The notes below the pieces were generated by a model. The model was not told the DNA's origin. It was given only the letters and a program-made list of their open reading frames with translations, and searched no databases. From NCBI GenBank assembly GCA_963792445.1, contig CAWBWO010000019.1, forward strand, positions 1-64,000: a stretch of DNA of 64,000 nucleotides, in the 5' to 3' direction. Positions 36,478 to 45,146 of the stretch are shown piece by piece; the first letter of the stretch is position 1, and the number at the start of each line of letters is the position of its first letter. The stretch comes from Rummeliibacillus sp963792445. Its GTDB lineage: Bacteria > Bacillota > Bacilli > Bacillales_A > Planococcaceae. A program made the position numbers and the translations under genes.

Positions 36478-37758
36478 ATGAGAATAAACTTTAAAAACTT
36501 AACCGTTCAAGTGATCTGCGGGATTATTTTAGGGATTATCGTAGGCTTAGTGTTTCCAAGCTTCGGTGCTCAATTAAAAGTACTTGCAGATATCTTTATC
36601 AAGCTAATCAAAATGTTAATTGCACCAATTATTTTCTTAACCGTTATTACAGGTATTGGCGGTATGGGAAATTTAAAGAAAGTTGGTAAAATTGGTGGTA
36701 AAGCATTAATTTATTTTGAAATCGTTTCTTCGATTGCATTAGCAATAGGTTTAGTAGTAGTTCACATCATTCAACCGGGACATGGTTTAGATACATCCTC
36801 TGCAAAAGCTGATACAGTAACTCAGTTTACAAAACAAGCTGCAGATTCTGAACATGGTTTTGTACCATTTATCATGAATATTATTCCTGATAACTTCATC
36901 GGTTCACTTGCAAATGGCGAATTATTACCAGTATTATTTTGTGCAGTATTATTTGGGGTAGCTGCTGCATCAATCGGTGAACCCGTGAAACCAGTGATTA
37001 GACTTTGCGAACAACTTTCTGAAATTTTCTTCAAAATTATCGGAATGGTGATGAAATTATCTCCTATCGGTGCATTTGGTGCAATGGCCTTTACAATCGG
37101 TAACTTTGGTCTTGGATCATTAAAATCACTCGGTTTGTTAATGGTTTCTGTTTATATTACAATGGCACTTTTCGTTCTAATTGTTCTCGGATTAATTGCA
37201 AAATTCTTTGGTTTTAATATTCTTAAATTCTTAAGCTATATTAAAGAAGAATTATTACTTGTTTTAGGTACATCCTCTTCTGAGTCAGCTCTACCATTAA
37301 TTATGAAAAAATTAGAAAAATTCGGTTGTTCAAAACAAGTAGTTGGTTTAGTTGTTCCTACAGGTTATTCATTTAACTTAGATGGTACATCCATTTACTT
37401 ATCAATGGCAGCAATGTTCATCGCTCAAGCATATAATGTTGACTTATCATTATGGCAACAAATTTACTTATTAGGTATTTTGATGATTACTTCAAAAGGT
37501 GCTGCAGGTGTAACAGGATCAGGATTTATCACATTAGCTGCAACATTAGCAGCATTCCCAATGATTCCAGTAGAAGGTATCGCATTACTAATTGGGGTTG
37601 ACCGCTTCATGTCAGAAGCACGTGCAATTACAAATATCATTGGTAACTCCGTTGCAACAGTTGTAATTGCGAAAGTGGAAAAAGAATATGACCCAGCTCA
37701 ACATCAACAACTAGAAGAAGAAATTGCAATATCACATCAACACGCACATACACATTAA
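36478..37758 (+). CDS. dctA: C4-dicarboxylate:cation symporter (DctA, DAACS family)
   Basis: 426 aa. The ATG at 36478 is preferred to 36472 because AAGAAGG is better spaced. Eight membrane helices and two hairpins; the serine-rich hairpin is VLGTSSSESALPLIMKKLEK, the family signature is PTGYSFNLDGTSIY and the substrate-binding Arg/Asn-rich stretch is DRFMSEARAITNIIGNSVAT. It imports fumarate, succinate and malate with protons or sodium. The C-terminus ends in a His-rich tail (HQHAHTH). Controlled by DctSR and probably CcpA. Confidence 0.9.
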   Translation: MRINFKNLTVQVICGIILGIIVGLVFPSFGAQLKVLADIFIKLIKMLIAPIIFLTVITGIGGMGNLKKVGKIGGKALIYFEIVSSIALAIGLVVVHIIQPGHGLDTSSAKADTVTQFTKQAADSEHGFVPFIMNIIPDNFIGSLANGELLPVLFCAVLFGVAAASIGEPVKPVIRLCEQLSEIFFKIIGMVMKLSPIGAFGAMAFTIGNFGLGSLKSLGLLMVSVYITMALFVLIVLGLIAKFFGFNILKFLSYIKEELLLVLGTSSSESALPLIMKKLEKFGCSKQVVGLVVPTGYSFNLDGTSIYLSMAAMFIAQAYNVDLSLWQQIYLLGILMITSKGAAGVTGSGFITLAATLAAFPMIPVEGIALLIGVDRFMSEARAITNIIGNSVATVVIAKVEKEYDPAQHQQLEEEIAISHQHAHTH

Positions 37759-37812
37759 TAGGCAGAACGTCAAAATAGGAACTCGATCTCCTAGACAATG
37801 ACTTTCAATAAC

Positions 37813-37852
37813 AAACCACCCGCTCTCTCCTCGTAGCGGGTGGTTTTTTTAT
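37813..37852 (+). terminator. Terminator of dctA
   Basis: ACCACCCGCT / AGCGGGTGGT stem followed by seven T. Confidence 0.9.
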
Positions 37853-38220
37853 TTAGTGCTGAACGCGCCCGTCTAGCCCCGACAAGCGCTGGAGAGCCCG
37901 ACTCAAAAGCGTCTTTCTAGCTTTTGACCAAGGGATCGAAGCGACCTCGAGGGGCTGGCGCGTGAAGCCGGATAATAATTAGTGCTGAAGCGGCTCGTTT
38001 AGGCCCGAAAATCACAAAAGCTTTCGAATTGAAAACGTCTTTTCAGTTTTCAACCGAGAAAGTGTTGTGACTCGAGGGCCTAGCCGCCGAAGCCGGATAC
38101 TATTTAGTGCTGAACGCGCCCGTTTAGCCCCGACAAGCACTGGAAGGGGCGAATTAAAAGCGTCTTTTCAACTTTCAACCGAGGGACTGATTCAAGGAAG
38201 ATAGCCTAAAAAGCCACGTC
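37853..38220. repeat. Three tandem GC-rich fold-back repeats
   Basis: Units start at 37853, 37979 and 38104 (spacing 126 and 125). Each begins TTAGTGCTGAA(C/G)CG and the first two end GAAGCCGGATA. Within a unit the outer arms pair (GCGCCCGTCTAGCCCC with GGGGCTGGCGCG in unit 1) and an inner hairpin forms around the GCGTCTTT segment (TCAAAAGC / GCTTTTGA). Unit 2 keeps the pairing with different bases (CGGCTCGTTTAGGCCC with GGGCCTAGCCG), a covariation sign. Unit 3 is degenerate at its 3' end. GC content is clearly above the surroundings. No coding frame. Confidence 0.85.
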
Positions 38221-38374
38221 CTATAGAAACAACTATCGGAATCACATATCCTGTGTCCCCTCGATGTTCTATCCACTGAAGTTAAATATCTAATTTTTAA
38301 ATGAATGGTACATTTTTTGTATTCCCAAAAGATACAATAATATGAAATAAAAAATGAATGAAGGAGATGATTAA

Positions 38375-38689
38375 TTGTTAGTGTCTACAACGAATAATAT
38401 TGAAGGTAAAACTATTCAAACCTATCATGGAATCGTTACTGGTGAAGCCATCTTAGGTGCGAATATAGTACGAGACCTATTTGCATCAATTACAGATGTC
38501 ATTGGTGGTCGTAGTTCCGCATATGAAAACAAGCTTGCTGAAGCACGTGAAATTGCCATAGAAGAAATGAAAGAACGGGCAATGAAACTTGGAGCAAATG
38601 CTGTAATCGGAGTAGATCTTGATTTTGAGACAATTCGTGAAGGTATGCTGATATGTGTAGCTACAGGAACTGCTGTGACGTATAAATAA
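38375..38689 (+). CDS. UPF0145 (YbjQ-like) protein
   Basis: 104 aa. The TTG at 38375 follows AAGGAGATGA. TYHGIVTGEAILGANIVRDL and GRSSAYENKLAEAREIAIEE and GANAVIGVDLDFE are characteristic of the heavy-metal-binding-like UPF0145 fold, which forms pentamers. The function is unknown. Single gene. Confidence 0.85.
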   Translation: MLVSTTNNIEGKTIQTYHGIVTGEAILGANIVRDLFASITDVIGGRSSAYENKLAEAREIAIEEMKERAMKLGANAVIGVDLDFETIREGMLICVATGTAVTYK

Positions 38690-38721
38690 ATGAAGAATTC
38701 ATTAGTCTCTTTAAAATTGCA

Positions 38722-38752
38722 TTAAAAAAAGACGATTATACACCGTCTTTTT
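38722..38752. terminator. Bidirectional terminator
   Basis: AAAAAGACG / CGTCTTTTT stem with a 9-base loop, shared by the UPF0145 gene and the reverse lipoprotein gene. Confidence 0.8.
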
Positions 38753-38781
38753 AACTTTAAATATTGATTTATAAATTATCT

Positions 38782-39300
38782 TTACGGATTAAATATATAT
38801 TTCTTTTCAGTTCCATCTGCAAATCTTACTTCAAGTTCTATCTTTTCATAATTTTCATTGATATTAAATGCTGTTAATATTTCACTTTTGACATCAGCAT
38901 CAGACGTATTTTTATCAAAAGTTAGTTTGTTTAATTTAGGTATGATCATATTGTAAGCTTTTTTACCAATGACCTTTTTATTTGAACGGTCATCTTTAAT
39001 TTCCGCTTCTATTCCATTGCTGTTTTTTTTGTAATCCAATTCATAGGATTGATTGTTTGCATAATCGATATCTAGTGAAAATTTTGAAAAGGAAAATGTC
39101 TGTTCAACTGAGGTGTTTTTTGCATTTGTTTCAGTATGGTTTGTTGTAATTGTTTGGTTTGTGGATTCTGTCTGATTAGATGAGCTGCTCCCCGAGACAG
39201 GCATTTCATGAAGGGCTTTAGGTTTTCGAGCATCATCACTACAACCAAATAAAACAATAACACTTCCCAATATTACTATATTCATTAGCCATCTGCCCAT
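38782..39300 (-). CDS. YusW-like lipoprotein, copy 2
   Basis: 172 aa. A signal peptide ends in the lipobox VLFGC (Cys about 20), followed by a Ser/Thr/Asn-rich linker to about residue 65 and a C-terminal YusW-like domain (FSFSKFSLDIDYANNQSYEL, LTFDKNTSDADVKSEIL, LEVRFADGTEKKYIF). The role is unknown. It is a tandem paralogue of the gene at 39397-39924, with its own ribosome site. Confidence 0.8.
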   Translation of the reverse strand: MGRWLMNIVILGSVIVLFGCSDDARKPKALHEMPVSGSSSSNQTESTNQTITTNHTETNAKNTSVEQTFSFSKFSLDIDYANNQSYELDYKKNSNGIEAEIKDDRSNKKVIGKKAYNMIIPKLNKLTFDKNTSDADVKSEILTAFNINENYEKIELEVRFADGTEKKYIFNP

Positions 39301-39349
39301 GTTCTTCCACCTTTCATTTTCTGCTTCAAAAATAATTCTTTATCATAGA

Positions 39350-39385
39350 TAAAGCTACCCCTTAAGTCTTTTTTGAGGGGTAGCC
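39350..39385 (-). terminator. Hairpin between the two lipoprotein genes
   Basis: GCTACCCCT / AGGGGTAGC stem with a T-rich loop. The following T-run is weak, so partial read-through into the second copy is possible. Confidence 0.55.
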
Positions 39386-39396
39386 TATACATATAA

Positions 39397-39924
39397 TTAT
39401 GGAGCAAACGTATATTTCTTATCTACACCATCAGCAAACTTTACTTCTAAATCAATTGTTTTATAATCATTGCCAAGATCGAATACTGAAAGAATTTGCT
39501 TTTTTACTTCATCATCTGATGTATTTGCATCAAAAGTAAGCTTTTTAAATTTTGGTTCTAATTTTGCATATGCATCATTACCTTCAATATTTTTGTTAAG
39601 TCGTTGATCTTCAATCTTAGACTCTGTTTTAGTTTGTTCGTTTTTGTATTCTACTTCGTATTTTTGATTTGCTCCATAATCAACATCTAGCAAAAACTCT
39701 GAAAATGAAAATGGTGCTCCTGCAGTTGAAGTATTTGGGGTAGCGCCTGTATGAGGTGCAGCTGCATTAGGATTTGGTGCTTCAGTTGTTTCGGGTGCAT
39801 TTAAACCACTTTCCGCAACAGGTGCTTTTTTATGAACATTTGTTGCATTGTCACTATTTGATCCACATCCATATAGCATTGTAGCTACAAGCGAGGTAGA
39901 CAAAACAATTGACCATTTTTTCAT
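39397..39924 (-). CDS. YusW-like lipoprotein, copy 1
   Basis: 175 aa. Lipobox MLYGC, then an Ala/Pro/Asn-rich linker (residues 25-70), then the same domain as its neighbour (FSFSEFLLDVDYGANQKYEV, LTFDANTSDDEVKKQIL, LEVKFADGVDKKYTFAP). The domains are clearly related while the linkers have diverged in composition. AAAAGGAG precedes the ATG. Confidence 0.8.
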   Translation of the reverse strand: MKKWSIVLSTSLVATMLYGCGSNSDNATNVHKKAPVAESGLNAPETTEAPNPNAAAPHTGATPNTSTAGAPFSFSEFLLDVDYGANQKYEVEYKNEQTKTESKIEDQRLNKNIEGNDAYAKLEPKFKKLTFDANTSDDEVKKQILSVFDLGNDYKTIDLEVKFADGVDKKYTFAP

Positions 39925-40004
39925 CTAAACAACTCCTTTTTAAATTACTATGTGCTTATCATTTCCCCAATTTATCCTTTTTAACCATTTGAACTACGGG
40001 AGCA

Positions 40005-40035
40005 TAAAAAAAGCATGCTCTATTTGCATGCTAAA
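40005..40035 (-). terminator. Terminator of the signal peptidase gene
   Basis: AGCATGC / GCATGCT stem with a 7-base loop; on the minus strand seven T follow. Confidence 0.8.
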
Positions 40036-40052
40036 ATAACAACTTATTTATC

Positions 40053-40574
40053 CTATTTAAAATCTTGATTGAATGGTCTCAAACGAAGCAAAACTCTCCC
40101 TCGAACTTCTTTATGATAATCGATTGGCCCAAAATCTCTCGAATCCATCGAATTATTTCGATTATCCCCCATTACAAATATTTGGTCTTTGTCCAATAGT
40201 ATATTTAAATTTGAAGTGACCATCGGTTCTTTTATATAGGGTTCATGAATTGCTTTTGAGTTACGAAAGAGGACATTATCTTTGATTTGAATAACATCCC
40301 CCGGTAAGCCAATCACTCGTTTGATAAATAAATCATGACCTGCTACGATATCTGAATCAAAACTCACAATATCATTATAGTGTGGTTCATCATATTTATA
40401 CGCAATTCTATTTGAAATTAAGTAATCACCTTCATGGAGACTATTTTCCATACTATGACCAATGACAATTTCAGGTGAAAAAATGGCACGAAAACTAATT
40501 GCTAAACAAATCATTGCGAGTAATATAAAGCAAAAATGCCGTAAATCCTTCAATAATGACGTAAAATTCCTCAT
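40053..40574 (-). CDS. Signal peptidase I
   Basis: 173 aa. One N-terminal membrane helix (14-32) is followed by the catalytic Ser in VIGHSMENSL, the general-base Lys in LFIKRVIGLPGD and box E GDNRNNSMDSRDFGPI. Length and single anchor fit the SipS/SipT class of Bacillales, which cleaves Sec and Tat signal peptides outside the membrane. Single gene. Genomes of this group carry several paralogues, so I do not name which. Confidence 0.9.
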   Translation of the reverse strand: MRNFTSLLKDLRHFCFILLAMICLAISFRAIFSPEIVIGHSMENSLHEGDYLISNRIAYKYDEPHYNDIVSFDSDIVAGHDLFIKRVIGLPGDVIQIKDNVLFRNSKAIHEPYIKEPMVTSNLNILLDKDQIFVMGDNRNNSMDSRDFGPIDYHKEVRGRVLLRLRPFNQDFK

Positions 40575-40755
40575 TCACTCTTCGCCTAATTTCTCTATTA
40601 ATTATGTTACTTATAAGTTATCACTATATGTAGTTAGAAGCTAATCTAATCTAGTTAAATCATACAAATATACTGAAAAAATATCAAATTCCAAATATAT
40701 AGATGAAAGTATTAAAATACAAATTATTTTAATGTTAAGTCAGAACTATCAGTTA

Positions 40756-40802
40756 AAGCTATTAAACAAAGAGTAAATTCCCCTTGTTTAATAGCTTTTT
40801 AC
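40756..40802. terminator. Hairpin at the end of the ligase gene
   Basis: AGCTATTAAACAA / TTGTTTAATAGCT perfect 13-bp stem, T-rich on both sides. Confidence 0.75.
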
Positions 40803-40803
40803 T

Positions 40804-42417
40804 TTATTTTATGGACTTTTGTGCATATTGAGCTTTCAATACGTGTTTTAATATCTTGCCAGAAGCTGTTTTTGGCAATTCATCCACGAATACAAAATAC
40901 TCAGGCACTTTAAATTTTGCTAATTTTGTAGCACAGTAGTCTTGTAATCCCTTTATATTGGACTCATTAAAATAATTCGATACAAGGATTGCTTGCACTT
41001 TTTCTCCGTATATTTTATCAGGAATTGGAACTACCGCAGCCTCTACAATATTCGGATGTCCTTTTAATACGTCTTCCACTTCAATAGAAAAGATCTTTTC
41101 TCCTCCTCTATTGATCATATCTTTCATCCGATCCAATACGTATACAAAACCTTCTTCATCAATTCGACCGATGTCTCCAGATAGCCAGTAGCCATCAACG
41201 AAGGATGAAGCATTTGCTTTCTCGTTGTCCCAGTATTGACCGATCACCATTGGACCTTTTATCCATAATTGACCGGATTGATTGACTTCAACCTCTTCCC
41301 CATTCTCATTCATCACTTTCACTTCTGCATTTTCAACTGGAATACCAACCGATGTGGCTTTTTCCAATGGCAAATCTTGAGGTGCGATTGTAGTAGGTGA
41401 AGTAGTTTCAGTTGCGCCATATAAATTATGGAATGTAGCTTGTGTGAAAATGCCTTTTAATTGCTCAAGTGTTTGGCGATAGATGGGTGAGCCACCGTAG
41501 CCAACAACTTTTACGAAATCTAATTTATACTCTTTTAAAAGTGGGCTTGTACCCATCATTAGAAAGATTGTTGGAACGTTAATAGCAAAATTAATCTGAT
41601 GCTTCACTAAATGACGAATATACTCTTCGTTTTGGTATCTTTGTAAAATAACACTTGTTCCACCGACATAGACCATGTGTAAAAACTGTGCAGCAAGACC
41701 TGTAATATGAAATAGTGGTACGGCAATGAGTGTTTTACTATCTACGTTCGATTGCAAATTAGAGTGATAGTGCATCACTGTATGAATCATGTTCACATGA
41801 CTGATCAATGCGCCTTTTGGTAAGCCTGTTGTTCCAGATGTATAGCATAAAAAGGCGCCGTCTGTTTCTTCAATAACCGGTGGAATATATACACCATTTT
41901 CGCTAAGTAATTCGTCTATCTCTATTTCTGTGGAATTGGAATCAATAGATATTAGATTTTGCAAATAGTGTGTGGCAGTTGGGTCTACAGTTGGAATTTT
42001 TTTAACTGTTTCTTCTACATCACTTTCAACTAAAATGACTTTAGGTTTGGAATGCGTCACAATATAAGATAGCTCTTGTTCCGTTAACTTGGTATTCGTA
42101 GGTACCATAATCGCACCAATTTTCAGACATGCTAATGTAATAGCTGTAAAAGCTGGTATATTACCAATAAGTGAAAAAACACGATCCCCTTTTTGGATAT
42201 CATAATTTTTTTGAAGATTATAAGCAATTGTTGAAGTTATTTTATCTAGTTCATTATATGTCCAAGATTGATCTTGATAAATAACAGCCTCTTTATTCGG
42301 ATGTTCGGCCACAATATCTTCAATGATTTCACGAAATGAATGTGGGCGGTTTTTAAAAACACTTACATTCTTACGGCCAAAAAGTGTAATATGCTCAGTT
42401 TCTTGGCTAAATAGCAA
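40804..42417 (-). CDS. AMP-forming acyl-CoA ligase
   Basis: 537 aa from TTG 42417, which lies 8 bases after GGAGG. A start at 42471 would overlap the upstream gene by 32 bases. CYTSGTTGLPKGALISH, NLYGATETTSPT, SGDIGRIDEEGFVYVLDR and MINRGGEKIFSIEVED with PKTASGKILKH (catalytic Lys) define an ANL ligase of medium-chain or aryl type. It is the second gene after the phosphotriesterase-like hydrolase, so it may activate the acid that enzyme releases. Confidence 0.8.
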   Translation of the reverse strand: MLFSQETEHITLFGRKNVSVFKNRPHSFREIIEDIVAEHPNKEAVIYQDQSWTYNELDKITSTIAYNLQKNYDIQKGDRVFSLIGNIPAFTAITLACLKIGAIMVPTNTKLTEQELSYIVTHSKPKVILVESDVEETVKKIPTVDPTATHYLQNLISIDSNSTEIEIDELLSENGVYIPPVIEETDGAFLCYTSGTTGLPKGALISHVNMIHTVMHYHSNLQSNVDSKTLIAVPLFHITGLAAQFLHMVYVGGTSVILQRYQNEEYIRHLVKHQINFAINVPTIFLMMGTSPLLKEYKLDFVKVVGYGGSPIYRQTLEQLKGIFTQATFHNLYGATETTSPTTIAPQDLPLEKATSVGIPVENAEVKVMNENGEEVEVNQSGQLWIKGPMVIGQYWDNEKANASSFVDGYWLSGDIGRIDEEGFVYVLDRMKDMINRGGEKIFSIEVEDVLKGHPNIVEAAVVPIPDKIYGEKVQAILVSNYFNESNIKGLQDYCATKLAKFKVPEYFVFVDELPKTASGKILKHVLKAQYAQKSIK

Positions 42418-42439
42418 GTTCAATTCCTCCGCTCTTCTT

Positions 42440-43417
42440 CTAGCTATTAAAGATATTTTTTGGATTTTCAATTAAGATTTGTTTAAATACTTCATCAGAA
42501 ACGCCATATTCTTTTAATTGTGGAATGATATTTTTAAAGATATGTTCAATGTTCCAGTCTTTCAGTAACTCAGACAAACTTGGAGGGAATTCTGCTGGTT
42601 TTCCTAGCCAAACATTTACTGTATCATGTGAAAGTGTTAACTGATTCGCATAACCATTTTGAATAAGTCCAAGTAATACGATTATTCTATCTTTGTCTGT
42701 TGGTGCACCTACAAAGCCTTGAATTCCAAGTCGATCAAAGCCTACATGAACACCATGCTTTAATGTTTCAAGTTGATAACGCATATCCGTATTGCCATCC
42801 ATATGACCAATCACGATTTTCTTCGGGTTCGCACCTAAAGACACAAGGAGTTCTGCTTGTTGTGGTCCCATTGTCCCTTCTTGGGTATGTGTAATAATTG
42901 GAATATCTTGTTCTTGTTGTACACGCGCTGCTACTTTAAAGAACGTCTCTTCATACGGTGAGATCACATCTTTACTTGTCCCGAGTTTAATGACACCTGG
43001 TTTGATGCCTGTATCGCCAATCCCGTTTTTGATTTCATGAGTAAATAGTTCATAGATTTCTTCTTCTGCTGTGCCAAGAGAAGATTTAAATTTGAAATAG
43101 GCAGGTGCACCTTCTCCTTCATAATAGTAACCTGTTGAACAAATAATATTGATTCCTGATTGTCTAGACACTTCAGCTAATGCTTCTGGATAACGACCGC
43201 AATCACTAGGCGTTGCATCTACAATTGTTTGCACACCATGTTTTTTTGCTTGAGCTGCTACTGCAATTCCTTCATCAACTAATGCTTCAATTGATTTCTC
43301 ATATTTTGTATTCCCATTGAATCCTGGGTAACCGAAGAAGAAATGCTCATGCATTAACGTTTTCCCTAAATCAGTAGCAGCAACTGGACCTAATACTGTA
43401 TTCACAAATTTACTCAA
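42440..43417 (-). CDS. Phosphotriesterase-family metal hydrolase, probable lactonase
   Basis: 325 aa amidohydrolase fold. Metal ligands are visible: HEH in TLMHEHFFFG, the carbamylated Lys in KPGVIKLGTSKD, His in ITHTQEG, His in GHMDGN and the catalytic Asp in LSHDTVN. PTE-like lactonases hydrolyse lactones or esters rather than phosphotriesters. Its coupling with a CoA ligase suggests lactone opening followed by CoA activation. The ribosome site GGAGGT precedes the ATG. Confidence 0.8.
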   Translation of the reverse strand: MSKFVNTVLGPVAATDLGKTLMHEHFFFGYPGFNGNTKYEKSIEALVDEGIAVAAQAKKHGVQTIVDATPSDCGRYPEALAEVSRQSGINIICSTGYYYEGEGAPAYFKFKSSLGTAEEEIYELFTHEIKNGIGDTGIKPGVIKLGTSKDVISPYEETFFKVAARVQQEQDIPIITHTQEGTMGPQQAELLVSLGANPKKIVIGHMDGNTDMRYQLETLKHGVHVGFDRLGIQGFVGAPTDKDRIIVLLGLIQNGYANQLTLSHDTVNVWLGKPAEFPPSLSELLKDWNIEHIFKNIIPQLKEYGVSDEVFKQILIENPKNIFNS

Positions 43418-43709
43418 TGAAATACCTCCATGGTTTAAAATGTCATTACTAGTAGATAATCATATGATGGAAAATTAGAAATATTATTCAATTCGTTTAA
43501 ATTATTTCGAGAATTTTTTATTGCAGTCGTTAATGTTCTAGCCATTTTCTAATCAATGATAAAAATATTGTTTAAAAATTAACCTTGAAATGTTAAAAGA
43601 CAATACTGTTATTCATAAATTTTAATAAAGTTTTTTGCTAGTAATAGGTACTATTCCTTGAAAATAAATAACATATATAGCAGTAAACAAAACTTGAGGA
43701 GGGATTGAA
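43418..43709. other. Divergent promoter region without a gene
   Basis: A/T-rich 292 bases between the hydrolase and the GNAT gene. No coding frame or strong hairpin was found. Confidence 0.6.
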
Positions 43710-44159
43710 GTGAACCAATACAATATGAAAATTACTCCGTATAACCCCAAATACGCTGAACAAACAGTAGCTATGTGGCGAGATAGCAAGGAACAGGCTA
43801 TTGGTCAGAAAGATATTCATAGCTTTGAAGATCACGTTTATTTTTTAAATCATATATTACCAGAACAGTTTCAAATAGATTTAGCATTAATCGATGAAAA
43901 AGTAGTTGGAGTGATTGCCTATAATGAAAGCACAATAAACCAACTTTATATTCATATAGATTATCAAGGAATCGGTATAGGTCAAACATTACTAGAAAAG
44001 GCAAAAAAACAATCAAGTGGACGATTAACATTATACACATTTGAAATAAATCAAAATGCGCAGTCGTTTTATGAAAAACATGGATTTGAAATCATAGGTA
44101 GAGGACATGAAAATGAAGAAAATTTACCTGATATTCAATATGAATGGATATCCAAATAA
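43710..44159 (+). CDS. GNAT-family N-acetyltransferase
   Basis: 149 aa. The GTG at 43710 follows GAGGAGGGA. The acetyl-CoA loop reads DYQGIGIGQTLLEKAK and the C-terminus NAQSFYEKHGFEIIGRG is typical of GNAT enzymes. The acceptor is unknown. Single gene ending at a convergent terminator. Confidence 0.85.
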   Translation: MNQYNMKITPYNPKYAEQTVAMWRDSKEQAIGQKDIHSFEDHVYFLNHILPEQFQIDLALIDEKVVGVIAYNESTINQLYIHIDYQGIGIGQTLLEKAKKQSSGRLTLYTFEINQNAQSFYEKHGFEIIGRGHENEENLPDIQYEWISK

Positions 44160-44202
44160 AAACTTAATCCAATTTTCACGTATTAATAAAATAAGCACAA
44201 AA

Positions 44203-44230
44203 AAGACCTGCATGAATGCAGGTCTTGATA
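44203..44230. terminator. Convergent terminator
   Basis: AGACCTGCAT / ATGCAGGTCT perfect stem with a 2-base loop, flanked by A and T tracts. Confidence 0.85.
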
Positions 44231-44265
44231 AAATTTAAAATTTAATAGAATGTATGCAAGGCACA

Positions 44266-44895
44266 TTATTTCCATTCTTTTATTGTCTTTTCTAATGTAA
44301 CTTGATTGATTGCTCTTTGGATCCCTTTAGAGTTGTCGATAGCAAGTTGCATTTCTTCTTTATAGAGATCGAGTTTGTTTTGTTTCATTGCGATCGTCGC
44401 TTCAATTCGATGCGGCATCCATGGTTGTAGGAATGGATGGTTTCTTGCTAGACCATATTTTCCAGATAATGCTTCAATGTAAGCCGTGTTGTATGTCTTA
44501 AGAGGGCCGTTAGTCATTGAGTTCACAATTTCTTTCGCTACTTTTAAATTACCTAAACGAACAGCTCGGGTAAATTCATAGTCTTTTTGTCCATCCGGTT
44601 GATTCTTGTATTTTTTGATGAGTCGATCTAGTGCATTGATTTCGTCTTCTTTTGTTCCATCTTTAATTGCCATAATATAAGCATAGGTTGGGTTCCCTTT
44701 TTGATTACGAACTTGTCGAAGGATGGCTTTTGTATTTTTGGATGATGTCATCGTATATGCATAGTATCCAATCATTGCTACAGCAAGAATCACGAAGAAT
44801 GCAAGAGAAATATTAGTTGGTACTTTAAGCCAAATAAAAATTGCACCTATACCAAATACAACTAAGTAAAACAATAGTAGTCTTAAAATATTCAT
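44266..44895 (-). CDS. Two-TM membrane protein with helical soluble domain
   Basis: 209 aa from ATG 44895. Two N-terminal membrane helices (4-22 and 27-47) precede a cytoplasmic helical domain resembling TPR-like repeats (EINALDRLIKKYKN, RAVRLGNLKVAKEIVNSM). No recognised family. Single gene. Confidence 0.65.
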   Translation of the reverse strand: MNILRLLLFYLVVFGIGAIFIWLKVPTNISLAFFVILAVAMIGYYAYTMTSSKNTKAILRQVRNQKGNPTYAYIMAIKDGTKEDEINALDRLIKKYKNQPDGQKDYEFTRAVRLGNLKVAKEIVNSMTNGPLKTYNTAYIEALSGKYGLARNHPFLQPWMPHRIEATIAMKQNKLDLYKEEMQLAIDNSKGIQRAINQVTLEKTIKEWK

Positions 44896-45146
44896 TTTAT
44901 TACCCCAATACAATTTATGTCATTAAATCTTTCATTTCTATCTTATCAATGTGTGGAAGATTGGGCAATTGTTAAGGATGAATTGATATTCGAACAATTA
45001 CTATTTATTCATAGAATTTTCATAACTACTCAATTACCAAGGATTTTTTTAGGAGAAGATAATTGATATTTTGCTAGCATATATTGTTTTAGAAAGTGGA
45101 CAATATGGAACTATTGACTTTCTGAATAAGTTCAAAGGGGATTCAT

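Noticed and set aside
37853..38220. CRISPR array
   Set aside because: Three units of about 125 bases are far too long and lack unique spacers between short repeats; they fold as long inverted repeats instead.
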